Assembly (NCBI GenBank): GCA_034769895.1
Contig: CM068367.1
Span: 693,334,462-693,398,461 of the forward strand
DNA: 64,000 nucleotides
From: Magicicada septendecula
Taxonomy: Eukaryota > Arthropoda > Insecta > Hemiptera > Cicadidae
Reading direction: 5' to 3'
In this document: positions 11,692 through 24,275 of the stretch, piece after piece
How positions within the stretch are numbered: the first letter of the stretch is position 1
Layout: the number at the start of each line of letters is the position of its first letter
Position numbers and translations under genes: made by a program
The notes under the pieces: model-generated
Database searches by the model: none
The model's input: the letters and a program-made list of their open reading frames with translations, nothing else
Told to the model about the DNA's origin: nothing

Positions 11692-12571
11692 TATATTTGC
11701 CTCATTATGATTAACTATATATAGTATAACTATAGTATACTCCCTGAGCTGCAGAACTCGCTCACTATTTTGACGAAGTAAATTTATTATTATATAAATT
11801 GCGTTATTAGACAATTTTCCAATTACGGGAAAGTTACAATCATACCGATTAATCTTATTGCTTTAGTAACGTAACAACTGCAGAGCACACAATCACACAA
11901 TAAACGCAAACACTTAGAAACATTCGGATTTGGGTTACAATTCCTTTTAATATGACACCCAGTTGGATTTTCACTTTTTTAAGAAACATTGTGATCTCTT
12001 TACTGGTTCCTAGAGTCCAAATATTTTTAAATTTTAAAACTTAAGATTTTAGCCAAAATTGCTCTAACTTAATATGCCACAAGAATTTTTGCGATTTTAT
12101 CAAAAATTCCATCAACGTTTTTAGCTCTGACGCCCAAAAACTTTGAAAATTTAAAAAATGAATACTATGTTCAGACTGTGGTTTAAATCCCTTTAACTTA
12201 ATACCTCACATGGGATTTTGCAATTTTTCACAAATTTGACTCCCCGTCATATTTTTGGGATGATAAATCTCAAACACAACAAGGTTTTGTAGAGTAAAAG
12301 TGTAAACATGTGTGCCAAGTTTTACGAAAATCGGTTAATGCGTTCCAAAGTTTTCGTGAAACATACCCCAAATAGTTATATAGATAAACAAATGCAAAGA
12401 TTATAATTTTATTGCCTGTCAACAAAATTATTTTATTTTTAACAATTACCATTGTTTAAAAAGTTTAAATGCATTTTAATTTAATTTCTTCAAACTCATT
12501 AAGTCAATACAAACGTGAAAAAATTACCCCCTTCCTCTTCAACTACCCTTTTCATTTATAGATATTTCATT

Positions 12572-12792
12572 TTCCTTTCTGGAGTAGATTTTTATGACCT
12601 TCTTTTCATGATACTTTATTTATCAAAATTAAGTATTTTACTCGTGTTAAAACGTAGAAAGTTGCAAAGTACCCCTCCCCCTTAACCGATCTTCATCAAA
12701 GTCCTCGAGTCCTCTACAACTTGGGCACATGTGCAAAAAATTATTTGTTTCAGTTTGAATTTGCTGCAGTTATCGTTTGCCATAAAACAATT

Positions 12793-12856
<64 letters not shown>

Positions 12857-13073
12857 TTTTCGGAAAAAGGCTTTTCTTCATGTTTTGAGAGTAGTACAAT
12901 TAGAATCAGCCCTTATCTCGAGCACGATTTTTTTGCGATCACCATACTTCCATTTCCTTACGAAACATGGAAGTAAAAATGATTTAAAATTACTAAAAAA
13001 TCCAATTAATATTTCTCTTAATGAAAATATTTAATTATAGACTAATTAGCTGACATTTATAATATATACACGA

Positions 13074-13105
<32 letters not shown>

Positions 13106-13540
13106 TGCAACAGTACAAATGTATAGAGTACTGTGCATTGCACAATTAATTAAGATGATTAATAACATTAAAATAAATAATCCATATTGTTAGTAATAAT
13201 AATTCAGCTTTCAATCTGAACTGTAAAGGGAACAACCAAATTTCATGCTTGGACAGGTTGATCACGCCACGCAGCGGTGTCTGTGTGTACACATGTATGT
13301 TACGTGTGTGTGAGACCAGTTGATTCCTGTAAAGCGTCACCCCTAAATGAACGCTATTAATTATATGAATTATTTAAATTGTAAAGAGTGTGTGCATAAT
13401 ATCACAAAACCAAATACGCCAGAGTGTGTATAATATAAAGAGGCACATGTGTACAAAAATTAGTGCGAAAATAATAAAAAGTGCGAATATAGTGAAAATA
13501 AATATAAATAAAAATTATATTAATTTTTAGAAAATTAAAA
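12572..13540. other. Spacer at the axis of the inverted repeat
   Basis: About 970 bp between the inner ends of the inverted arms. It holds one core unit, a (CA)n tract (12795-12856), a tail hairpin (12945-12975), a second CA tract (13076-13100) and AT-rich sequence with TG-rich patches. No convincing coding sequence is seen; the short open frames reflect low-complexity sequence. Confidence 0.6.
12795..12856 (+). repeat. (CA)n microsatellite
   Basis: About 30 CA units between a core unit and its tail hairpin, in the linker position of the modular repeat. Confidence 0.95.
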
Positions 13541-15265
13541 TAGAAATATCTATAAATGAAAGAGGAAGGGGGTAATTTTTTCACGTTTGTATTGATTTAA
13601 TGAGTTTGAAGAAATTAAATTAAAATGCATTTAAAATTTTTCAAACAATAGTAATTGTTAAAAATAAAATAATTTTGTTGACAGGCAATAAAATTATAAT
13701 CTTTGCATTTATTTATCTATATAACTATTTGGGGTATGTTTCACGAAAACTTTGGAACGCATTAACCGATTTTCGTAAAACTTGGCACACATGTTTACAC
13801 TTTTACTCTACAAAACCTTGTTGTGTTTGAAATTTATCATCCCACAAATATGACGGGGAGTCAAATTTGTGAAAAATTGGAAAATCTCAAAGGGTATTGG
13901 TATTACGTTAAAGGGAATTTAAACCACAGTCTGAACATAGTACTCATTTTTAAAATTTTCAAAGTTTTTGGGCGTCAGAGCTAAAAACGTTGATGCAATT
14001 TTTGATAAAATTGAGAAATTTCGTCGAGGCCCTATGTTCTACCTAGGAATTTAAGGACTTAGGTCAGTCAAGTCCGATGTACGAACATACAAAGATTATT
14101 GTAAGATAGTTGAATATGTAATATAGCCTACACTAAAATTTTTTGAGCAAAGCGGAAATAGTTCTACTTCAGGATTGGACGCTGTGACCACGCTACTAGC
14201 GTAAAAACAGAAGACAAAGATAAAGAAGACATTTAAATATTCGAAGAGAAACAATTTAAATGAACAGCTCCGGGCAAAAAGAGTTTACTTCTATGTTCCG
14301 TAAGGAAATGGAAGTATGGTGATCGCAAACAAAATCGTGTTCAAGGTAAGGACTGATTCTGATTGTAATACCCTCAAAACATGAAGAAAAGTCATTTTTC
14401 GAAAAGTGTCAGTGTGTGTCTGCCTGTAGAATTTTTTCTATGGTGAACGATAATCGCCGAAAATTGATACAGAATTAAATAATTTTTTGCATATATGCCC
14501 GACTTGTAGAGGACTCGAGGCTTTTCGATTTTGGTGAAGATCAGTTAAGGTGGAGGAGTAGTTTACCTGCAACGTTTTACGTTTTAACAAGAGTAAAGTA
14601 CTTAATTTTGATAAAAAAATAATAATCCACTGTAGGAAGGTAGATGAAATATATAAAAACGAAAGAGGTAGTTGAAGGCGAGGGGGTAATTTTTTGAAAA
14701 CTGCCTTTTTGATGAATAAAGTACTTCATTTAGTTGGATAAGATACCTTAGTAATTACATATAATGATAAGTTACTATTACTCAGTAAAAGTGTAAATAT
14801 CGAAAATGGGGTTGTTCGGATAAGGAGGAGGAGTAATTTACCTGCATTGTTTTGTGTTTTCACAAGAGTAAAGTACTTGATTTTGATAAATAAGTGTCCC
14901 GAAAATAAAGTCATATTAATCCACTGTAAAATGGTGAATTCTGATTATACTACAATCAAAACATTAAAAAAAGTCATTTTTCGAAAAGTGTCTGTATGTG
15001 TGTCTGTCTGTCTGTGTGTAGAATTTGTACTATGGCAAACGATAACAGCCGCAAATTCAAACAGAATCAAGTAATGTTTTGCATACAGTCCTGAATTGTA
15101 GAGTACTCATGGCCTATTGATTTTGGTGAAGTTCGGTTAAGGGAAAGAGATAGTTTACCTGCAACGTTTTCCGTTTTAACATGAGTATAGTGCTTAATTT
15201 TGATAAATAAAGTATCCTGAAAAGAAGGTCATAATAATCCGCTGTAGAAAGGTAGATGAAATATC
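13541..15265 (-). repeat. Inverted, internally deleted copy of the duplicated block
   Basis: Read on the minus strand this follows 9570-12571. It begins with the microsatellite-proximal segment, passes through the CATTAAATCAATAC junction (seen at 12496-12510 as CATTAAGTCAATAC), the segment matching 12110-12500, and then the region matching 10310-11250. Two pieces are missing: roughly 11250-12100, which removes nearly all of the antisense retrotransposon fragment, and roughly 9890-10305. It is more diverged from the two direct copies than they are from each other. With 9570-12571 it forms an imperfect inverted repeat with a spacer of about 970 bp. Confidence 0.85.
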
Positions 15266-15568
15266 TATAAATGAAAAGGGTAGTTGAAGGAGGAGGGGTA
15301 AATTTTTTTTTAAATTAAAATGGTAGTTGATGATGGAGGAAGTAAATTTTATAAGTTTTATATGTGTAATACGTTATTGACAACAATGAAGTAGTTTCTA
15401 TAGAAACATTTCATTTCACTTTAACAAAATTCTATATTTTTTCATTTTAATTTAAATCATGTATGAGAGAAAATATATCGTTCATGGCAGGCAAGCATAT
15501 CTCAATTATGTAATGTTTACGTTTCCATTTTATTATTATTATTCTTACCTCAATAAAAAGACAGGCAA

Positions 15569-15628
<60 letters not shown>

Positions 15629-15870
15629 TCGCGTTATTTATGGCCTCACTCGTGTTTTATTGTCTTACATTTGCACGCTTTTTAAATGGAAATTGACGAA
15701 ACCCACACCAACACAACGCGTGCAAGCTGAAAAAATGTCCAGCGTGGATAGCGATTTGCTTCCTGTGGATCGCTGGACAGTGTAACTGCACGTGTTTACA
15801 GAGGAACGGTTCATAGACAGACTTTTCGTCTTTAGGGAATGAACCCTCTGCAAGATGCTCAGGGTCCATG
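15175..15870 (+). repeat. Direct repeat block bracketing the inverted array, copy 1
   Basis: Collinear with 21360-22015. Shared landmarks are TATGTGTAATACGTTA, GGCAGGCAAGCATATCTC, a CA tract, AATTCGCGTTATTT, and GTGGATCGCTG followed by GCACGTGTTTACAGAGGAAC and AATGAACCCTCTGCAAGAT. The CA tract here is long (15571-15626). Open frames inside are not conserved between the two copies, so it is probably non-coding. Confidence 0.75.
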
Positions 15871-16399
15871 AGTGACTTCGGAGCGCTTCGGAGGAGGGAT
15901 GATTATCTGCGTAGTTCGGTTCCTTTATAAGAATAATGTAAGCCTACCTAATTTTTATGGATAAAGTGACTGAAAATAACATTATATTAAACGACTACCC
16001 CATAATAACAAAAATATCTATAAATAGTGAAATTAGTTTGAGGGTGGGCGATATTGTTTTAGAAATTACCGTACCGAATTCAAGTAAATTATTTTTTAAC
16101 ATAAATCTTACAACATGGAATTCATGTATGGTTCTCCTTACCGATTTTTTATAAATTATCGAACCGAATTCAAGTAAATGATTTTGAATATAAATCGTAG
16201 AACATGGAAGGCATGTATGGGTGTACATATCGATTTTTACTTCCATGTTCCATAAGGAAATGGAAGTATGGTCATGGCGAAAAAAATCGTGTTCTAGATA
16301 ACGGCTGATTCTAATTGTACTACCCTCAAAACATGAAGAAAATTTATTTTTCGAAAGGAGTCTGTGTGTCTATCTGTCTGTCTATTTCTGTGTCTGTGT

Positions 16400-18545
16400 G
16401 TAGAATTTTTTCTATGGCAAACGATAACGGTCGCAAGTTCAAACAGAATCAAATATTTTTTTGCATACAGCAGTAAATTGTAAAGGACTCAAGGCCTATT
16501 GTTTTGGTGAAGATCGGTTAAGGTAAAGGGGTAGTTTACCTGCAACGTTTTATGTTTTAACAAGGGTAATTTTTCCTATGACGAACGATAACTGCCGTAC
16601 ATTCAAACAGAGTCAAATAATGTTTTGCATAAGTCCCTGAATTGTAGAGGACTCAAGGCTCGTTGATTTTGGTGAAGATCGGTTAAGGGAAGATCGGTAC
16701 TTTATCTGCAACATTTTATGTTTTATCAAAAGTAATTTTTTAATGACGAACGATAACTACCGTAAATTCAAACAGAATCAAATAATTTTTTACATGTGTC
16801 CTTAGTTATAGAGGATCAAGGGCTATTGATTTTGGTGAAGATCGGTTATGGGGAAAAGGGTAGTTTTCCTTCAACATTTTATGTTGTAACAAGAGTAAAG
16901 TACTTAATTTTTATAAATAAAGTATCCTGATAAGAAATAATAATAATCCACTGTAGAAACGTAGATGAAATATCTATAAATGAAGAGGCTAGTTGAACGG
17001 GGTGGGGGTAATTTTTTATAAACGAAAATTGTAGTTGAAGGGGGAGGGGATAATTTTTTACTTCCATGTTCCATAAGGAAATGGAAGTATGGTAATGGCA
17101 AAAAAAAATCGTGTTCGAGATTATTGCAGATTCTGATTGTACTACCCTCAAAAAATGAAAATAAGTCATTTTTCGAAAAGTGTGTGTGTGTGTGTCTGTG
17201 TGTCTGTCTGTGTGTCTGTAGATTTGTTTTTCTATGGCAAATGATAACATCCGCAAATTCGAACAGAATCAAATAATTGTTTGCATAAAGCCCTGATTTG
17301 TAGAGTACTCAAGACCTATTGTTTTTGGTGAAGATCGGTTAAGGGAAAGGGGTAGTTTACCTGCAACATTTTTTTTAATGAAGGGTAATTTTTACTTCCA
17401 TGTTCCTTAAGGAAATGGAAGTATGGTGATGGCAAAAAAAATCGTGTTCGAGATTATTGCTGATTCTGATTGTACTACACTCAAAACATGAAAAAATGTA
17501 ATTTTTCGAAAAGTGTCTGTGTGTGTGTTTGTAGATTTTTTTTCTATGGCAAACGATAGCCGCAAATTCAAACAGAATCAAATAATTTTTGCATACAGCC
17601 CTGACTTGTAGAGTACTCAAGACCTATTGTTTTTTGTGAAGATCGGTTACAGGAAAGGGGTAGTTTACCTGCAACTTTTTTTTTAATCGATGATAATTTT
17701 TCCTATGACGAACGATAACTGCCGTACATTCAAACAGAGTCAAATAATGTTTTGCATACGTCTCTGAATTGTAGAGGACTCAAGGCTCGTTGATTTTGGT
17801 GAAGATCGGTTAAGGGAAGATCGGTACTTTACCTGCAACATTTTATGTTTTAACAAGGGTAATTTTTTCTATGACGAATGATAACTGCCGTATATTCAAA
17901 GAGAATCAAATAATGTTTTGCATACTGTGCTGAATTATAGAGGTCTCAAGTCTTATTGATTTTGGTGAAGATCAGTAAAGAGAAAGGGGTAGTTTACCTT
18001 CAACGTTTTTTGTGATAACAGGGTTAATTTTTTCTATGACGAACGATAACTGCCGTAAATTCAAACATAATAAAATACGTTTTTGCATACATCCCTAACT
18101 TGTAGAGGCCGCAAGGTCTGTTGATTTTGGTGAAGATCAGTTAAGAGAAAGGGGGTAGTTTACCTACAACGTTTTATGTGATAACAAGGTTAATTTTTTC
18201 TATGACGAACGATAACTTCCGTAAATTCAAATACAATCAAATACCTTTTAGGATACGTTCTTAAATTGTAGAGACATCAAGGTCTGTTGATTTTGGTGAA
18301 GACCGGTTAAGGGGAAGGGGTAGTTTACCAGCAACATTTTATGTTGTAACAAGAGAAATTTTTCCATGACGGAAGATAACTGCCGTAAATTCAAAGAGAA
18401 TTGAATAATATTTTGCATACAGCCCTCAAATGTAGAGTACTCAAAGCCTATTTATTTTGTTGAAGATCAGGTAAGAGAAAGGGGTAGTTTACCAGCAACG
18501 TATTATGTTTTAACAAGGGTAAAGTACTTAATTTTGATAAATAAA
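16400..18545 (-). repeat. Inverted-orientation array of core units, part 1
   Basis: Units read on the minus strand; on the plus strand the landmark is CGATAACTGCCG or CGATAACAGCCG followed by CAAATTCAAACAGAATCAAA and TTTTGGTGAAGATCGGTTAA. Starts recur near 16417, 16567, 16743, 17236, 17547, 17709, 17877, 18042, 18206 and 18370, so the late part has a steady period of 164-168 bp. Two tail modules with hairpins (near 17060-17090 and 17395-17425) interrupt it. Confidence 0.85.
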
Positions 18546-18738
18546 GTATCCTGAAAAGCAGATCATAATAATCCACTGTAGAAACGTAGATGAAATATCT
18601 ATAAATGAAGAGGTGGGGGTAATTTTAATAAATGAAGGGGGTAATTTTCTATAAATGAAAATGATTGTTGAAAGGGGAGGGGATAATTTTTATTTATATG
18701 TCATGGGTACTACGTTATCGGCAACAAAGAAGTAGTTT

Positions 18739-18911
18739 GTTGTTAAAATTCCTTCCCGGGCTGTTTGGCGTGGTCAACTGTTTTCTACAAAACCAAACGT
18801 TTCGGCAGTACTGTGGACTGTCATCATCAGTGAAAATCGAATGCGCTAACGTGAGGTGGTATACGATAGTGACCACAGTACTGTGGTTAAGGCTGAAGAA
18901 AGAAGTAGTTT
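18739..18911 (-). mobile_element. Penelope-like short insert, copy 1
   Basis: A segment of about 173 bp bounded by the direct repeat AAAGAAGTAGTTT (18726-18738 and 18899-18911). Sites lacking the insert carry a single AAAGAAGTAGTTT running straight into CTATGGAAAC. Inside are CGTTTCGGCAG and CATCATCAG, a motif pair I associate with the ends of Penelope-like elements. No coding capacity. Family assignment is inferred; the 13-bp duplication is directly visible. Confidence 0.55.
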
Positions 18912-18959
18912 CTATGAAAATATTTCATTTCGAAAATGATTTTAAATATAAATCTTAGA

Positions 18960-20310
18960 ACATGGAAGTAATGTATGATTCTCCATACTGATATTTTTCT
19001 ATGGCAAACGATAACAGCCGCAAATTCAAACAGAATCAAATAATGTTTTGCATACCGCCCTAAATTGTAGAGTTCTCAAGACGCATTGTTTTTGGTGAAC
19101 ATCGGTTAAGGGAAAGGGGTAGTTTACCGGCAACGTTTTATGTTTTAACAAGGGTATTTTATATGGCACAAAACTAACGGCTGCAAATTCAAACAGAATC
19201 AAATAATTTTTTGCATACTGTCCTTAATTATAGAGTTCTCAAGATCTGTTGTTTTGGTGAAGATCGGTTAAGGGAAAGGGGGAGTTTACCAGCAACATTT
19301 TATGTTTTAACAAGGCTATTTACTATGGCAAACGATAACAGCCGCAAATTCAAACATAATCAAATAATTTTTTGCATGCAACTCTGAATAGTAGAGTTCT
19401 CAAGATCAGTTGTTTTTTGTGAAGATCGGTTAAGGGAAAGGGGTAGTTTACCTGCAACGTTTTTTGTTTTAACAAGGGTGTTTTTTATGGTAAACGATAA
19501 CAGCCGCAAATTCAAACAGAATCAAAAATGTTTTGCATACAGCCCTGAAATGTAGAGTTCCCAAGACCTTTGTTTTTGTTGAAGATCGGTTTAGGGAAAG
19601 GTGTAGTTTACCTGCAAAGTTTTATGTTTTAACATGGGTAATTTCTTCTATGACGAATGATAACTGCCGTAAATTCAATCAGAATCAAATAATATTTTGC
19701 ATACCTTCCTCAGGTATAGAGATCTCAATGTCTGTTGATTTGGGTAAAGATCGGTTAAGGGAAAGGGGTAATTTACCAGCAACATTTTATGTTTTAACAA
19801 CGGTAATTTTTTCTATGACGAAAGATAACTGCCGCACATTCAAACAGAATCAAATATTTTTTTGCATACTTTCATCAATTGTAAAAGACTGAAGGTCTGT
19901 TGATTTTGTTGAAGATCGGTTAAGGGAAAGGGGTAGTTTCCCTGCAACATTTTATGTTGTAGCAAGAGAACGTTTTCCATGAAGATCGATAACTGCCGTA
20001 AATTCAAACAGAATAAAATAATTTTTTACACATGTGCCTGCGTTGTAGAGAACTCATGGCCTATTGATTTTGGTGAAGGTCGGTTAAGGGAAAGGGGTAG
20101 TTTACCGGCAACATTTAGTGTTGTAACAAGAAAAATTTTTTCAACACAAACGATAACTGCCGTAAATTCAAACAGAATCAAATAATTTTTTACATATATG
20201 CCTGAGTTGTAGGATACTCAAGGCCTATTGACTTTGGTGAAGATCAGTTACGGGGAAAGGGCAGTTTACCTGAAACATTTTTTGTTGTAACAAGAGTAAA
20301 GTACTTAATT
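18960..20310 (-). repeat. Inverted-orientation array of core units, part 2
   Basis: Eight further units, with landmark starts near 19008, 19165, 19327, 19496, 19650, 19819, 19987 and 20150 (spacing 154-169 bp). Units differ from each other at many positions, so the array is not freshly amplified. Open reading frames across it are accidental. Confidence 0.85.
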
Positions 20311-20498
20311 TTGATAAATAAAGTATCCTAATAAGAAGGTCTTAATAATCCACCGTAGAAACGTAGATGAAATATCTATAAATGAAGAGGCTAGTTGAAC
20401 GGGGTGGGGGTAATTTTCTATAAATGAAAATTACAGTTGAAGCGGGAGGGGATAATTTTTATATGTGTACTACGTTATCGGCAACAAAGTAGTAGTTT

Positions 20499-20681
20499 GT
20501 TGTTAAAATTCCTTCCCGGGCTTTTTGGCCGTAGTCCAACGTTTTCTGCAAAACCAGACGTTTCGGCAGTGCCGTCGACTGCCACCATCAGTGAAAATCG
20601 AGTGCGATAACGTGTGGTGGTATAGTTAGTGACTACAGTACTGTGGTTAAGGCTGAAGCAATAAGTGGAAAGAAGTAGTTT
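20499..20681 (-). mobile_element. Penelope-like short insert, copy 2
   Basis: Same insert at the same site (left repeat AAAGTAGTAGTTT at 20486-20498, right repeat 20669-20681). The CATCATCAG motif is mutated to CACCATCAG here. Confidence 0.55.
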
Positions 20682-20806
20682 CTATGGAAACATTTCATTT
20701 CGTAAATTATTTTAAATATAAATCTTAGAACATGGAAGTCATGTATGGTTTTCCATACCGATATTTTTATATATGTACTACGTTATCGGCAACAAAGAAG
20801 TAGTTT

Positions 20807-20990
20807 GTTGTTAAAATTCCTTCCCGGCCTGTTTGGCCGTAGACCAATATTTTCTGCAAAACCTGACGTTTCGGCAGTGCCATCGATTTCCATCATCAGT
20901 GAAAATCGAGTGCGATAACGTAAGGTGGTATACGTTAGTGACCACAGTACTGTGGTTAAGGCTGAAGCAGTAAGTAGAAAGAAGTAGTTT
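20807..20990 (-). mobile_element. Penelope-like short insert, copy 3
   Basis: Same insert at the same site (13-bp direct repeats at 20794-20806 and 20978-20990). CGTTTCGGCAG and CATCATCAG are intact. Confidence 0.55.
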
Positions 20991-21359
20991 CTATGGAAAT
21001 ATTTCATTTCGAAAATGATTTTAAACATGGAAGTCTTGTATGGTTCCCCATACCGATATTTTACTTCCATGTTCAATAAGGAAATGGAAGTATGGTCATG
21101 GCGAAAAAATTCGTGTTCGAGATAATGGCAGATTCTAAATGTATTAACCTCAAAACATGAAAAATAGTAATTTTTCGAAAAGTGGCTGCGTGTGTGTGTG
21201 TGTGTGGAATTCGTTCTATGGCAAACGATAACAGCCGTAAATTCAAACAGAATCAGTTAATTTTTTGCATATAGTCCTGAATTGTAGAGGACTCAAGGCC
21301 TATTGTTTTTGGTGAAGATCGGTTATGGGAAAGGGGTAGTTTACCTGCAACATTTTACG

Positions 21360-22015
21360 TTTTAACAAGAGTAAATTGCTTAATTTTGATAAATAAAGTA
21401 TCCTGAAAAGAAGGTCATAATAATCCACTGTAGAAAGGTAGATGAAATATCTGTAAATGAAAAGGGTAGTTGATTGTGGGAGGGGGTAATTGTTTTAATA
21501 AATTGAAATGGTATTTGATGATGGAGGAAGTAAGTTTTATAAGTTTTATATGTGTAATACGTTAATGACAACAAAGAAGTAGTTTCTATGGAAACATTTC
21601 ATTTCACTTTAACAAAATTCTATATTTTTCATTTTAATTTAAATCACGTATGAGTAAAAATATATCGTTCCTGGCAGGCAAGCATATCTCAATTATGTAA
21701 TGTTTACTTTTCCAAAGTTTTATTATTGTGATTACCGCAATAAAAAGGCCGGCATGACACCCCGCCCCCCCCACACACACAATTCGCGTTATTTCTGGCC
21801 TCAATCATGTTTATTTTCTTACATTTGCGCGCTTTTTAAATGGAAAGTGCCGAAACCCACACCAACACAACACGTGCAAGCCGAAAAGTTGGACAGCAAT
21901 TTTCTTCCTGTGGATCGCTGACCAGTGTAATCGCACGTGTTTACAGAGGAACATTTCATAGACAGACTTTTGGTCTTTAGAGAATGAACCCTCTGCAAGA
22001 TTCTCAGGGTCTATT
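21360..22015 (+). repeat. Direct repeat block bracketing the inverted array, copy 2
   Basis: Second copy of 15175-15870. The CA tract has shrunk to a C-rich run followed by a short CA stretch, and many substitutions separate the copies. It marks the right edge of the repeat cluster; sequence beyond 22016 is unrelated. Confidence 0.75.
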
Positions 22016-23178
22016 ACTTAGTAATTAAGTAAGAAAACATTAGTTATGGTATGAGCCTATCAAACTATATAGTGGTCTGCGAACCTTAAACAGTTATTGT
22101 ATGTAATCTTACTACAGACTATAAGTAATATAAAAAAGCAAAAAATAATATTAAACCCACAATTACCAACTACCTAATGTAAGAAAGGTGAAAATAATGA
22201 AAATAATAGTTATATTAATGTTAAAAACCAATGTATAAGTTTTCAGAATATTGTGAAATAAAAGTGTTTAGGAAATATACCTTGGTATAATATAAACATT
22301 TAGTAACACATGTAATTTATATACAGTAACTATGTAACTAATCTAATAAGATTAAGCAATGTGTACAATACTTATAACTAGTGGAATATATCCCTAGAAA
22401 TGAATTATGTACATCAGGGACAAGTAAAAATAAGTTTAGAATAAATCATGTTAATTATAAATTGTAAAATCAACCCTGTGACCCACAAAATATTTGTGAA
22501 TCTAAGAGCTTTACCGAGCTAATCTATAGAAAATAAAAGAAAATTGATTTGAATTGTTTGATTTGATTAAAAAATCAGAACACATATAATTCAAAGCTAA
22601 ACATTTCTAAAAAATACTTTTTATTATTTCAGTAACTTTATATAAAACTTAATATAAAACACTGAAAATGAAGGCCAGAAGAATTGTAACAAGAAAATAA
22701 TTTATAAAACTATACAGCAATTTGGTGAGAGTGTTCTATGTAAATACGATTAGGCTAAGACATACATTTGTTCACTCCTTAATAAATTTAAAGGAACTAA
22801 AACAATGAACTGATATATAACAAACACTATAAAGATTATTAATAATATTTTCTCATTTTAATATTTTAGTTTGTTCTGATTAGATTAAATTGTTTCTTTT
22901 GTATAACCCAAAGAACCCACACACATACCCAACATAACATTAATGAAACTGATTTATTATTTTTATATTTTCTATAATATGTATAACATGTTGTTATGTA
23001 TGACTTTGACTGTACATTGACTTTAATTTTTTATTAACCCTGAGAAAGAGTTACTGTTTTATTAAATCTAAAGGAGCTAACGAATGAAGGGAAAGGCATT
23101 GCATGTCAATGAATTTTAATGTATGTTAAAAAGTAAAGAGTAGTCATTTGTATATATATAAAAAATATATATATATAT
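22016..23178. other. AT-rich stretch without recognised features
   Basis: No supported coding sequence or repeat family. It ends in a run of alternating A and T (about 23152-23178) that was the target of the LTR retrotransposon. Confidence 0.5.
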
Positions 23179-24239
23179 TATAACGTACCAAATCCCATAG
23201 ATTTGGGGTTATATGTAGAAAGTTTTAAAAATCAAATATAAAGTTAATTTAAATCGAAAGAACCATATCTCGCGCTGTAGCGAGCAATTCCAAACAATTG
23301 TAAAACGCCCGGCGGCTACGTCCGGTGGTGTTATGTAACGCACACACACCGTTCTAAATTAAGGACACGCCCTAAATTTAAAACATTAATATTTCGGAAA
23401 CGAATAAATATAGGCAAAATCCAAATTAGCCAAAATGTTTACCGAAATATTAACAATACGGTGTGCGAATTTCATTAAATATAATTAAAGAATTAATGAG
23501 CTAATTCATTTTATTTAAATAACTTTCTTAGTAAGTGAGCTAGGAAGTTCAGATTTGGATATGTTATAATTGTAAAAATTACGAATCAAATGTATATGTT
23601 AGATTAAGCATAACTTGGCTTGCGGCCAAGATAATTGCAATACAAATTGCAACCGGACATCCGACCGACAATTGGTTCCGGTGTAACCCAGAATATTAAT
23701 AATAATAATAATAATTATCGGACTGTGGGAATTATTTTTCGTTCTCACGGAATGAGGTGACTCAATTTTAAGTAGAAGGGAGAATGTTTCAGCCAATCAG
23801 ATCATTCAAAAAATTTTGAACAACCGTTGATTTCGGGTTGAACTATCGTCACTCATCTGTAAACGTTCACGCAGTCAACACATACTCATCTGTTACAACT
23901 CAACCAGTAAACACACTCATCTGTAAACATTCAATCAGAACTCAACCAGTACAACACAGACTCTTCAATCAGAACTCACACACAGACTTCTGTAAAGAGT
24001 CGACTTCTGGACAACGCAGACACTCTTCGAGAACGACTGGACTGTGACGGCGTCTACGTGCGAGACTCTTATTCATCAATAAATTAGCGTACGGCTCAAT
24101 ACAACATACTGTTGGCGTACGCACATAAGAGATCGACAATATACTACGAGAAGTCACGTCCAGACTACAACAGAGCGAGGCAGTCTAAATCGTGGTACGA
24201 GCTGAAGAACTGACGACGCAGAGCTACACCCGAGACGAG

Positions 24240-24275
<36 letters not shown>

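Larger units (their letters stand above)
7784..12501 (+). repeat. Segmental duplication, copy 2
   Basis: Direct copy of 1-4800 with scattered single-base differences, A-tract length changes and one 86-bp deletion relative to copy 1 (at about 8662, corresponding to 883-968 in copy 1). Immediately upstream it has a longer CA/CAGA microsatellite (7735-7803) and a tandem run of core units. Past its right end, at 12501, the sequence leads into the axis of an inverted repeat. Confidence 0.9.

Noticed and set aside
16879-17272. Frames of 122-125 codons on the minus strand in the repeat array
   Set aside because: They run through core, TG linker and hairpin of the modular repeat, and the frame is not kept between copies.
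16400-20310. CRISPR-like regular repeats
   Set aside because: Units are about 165 bp, diverged and contiguous without unique spacers; the context is eukaryotic.
23838-24157. Small frames on both strands in the LTR (repeated at 28674-28993)
   Set aside because: Identical between LTRs only because the LTRs are copies; composed of a short irregular repeat with no recognisable domain.
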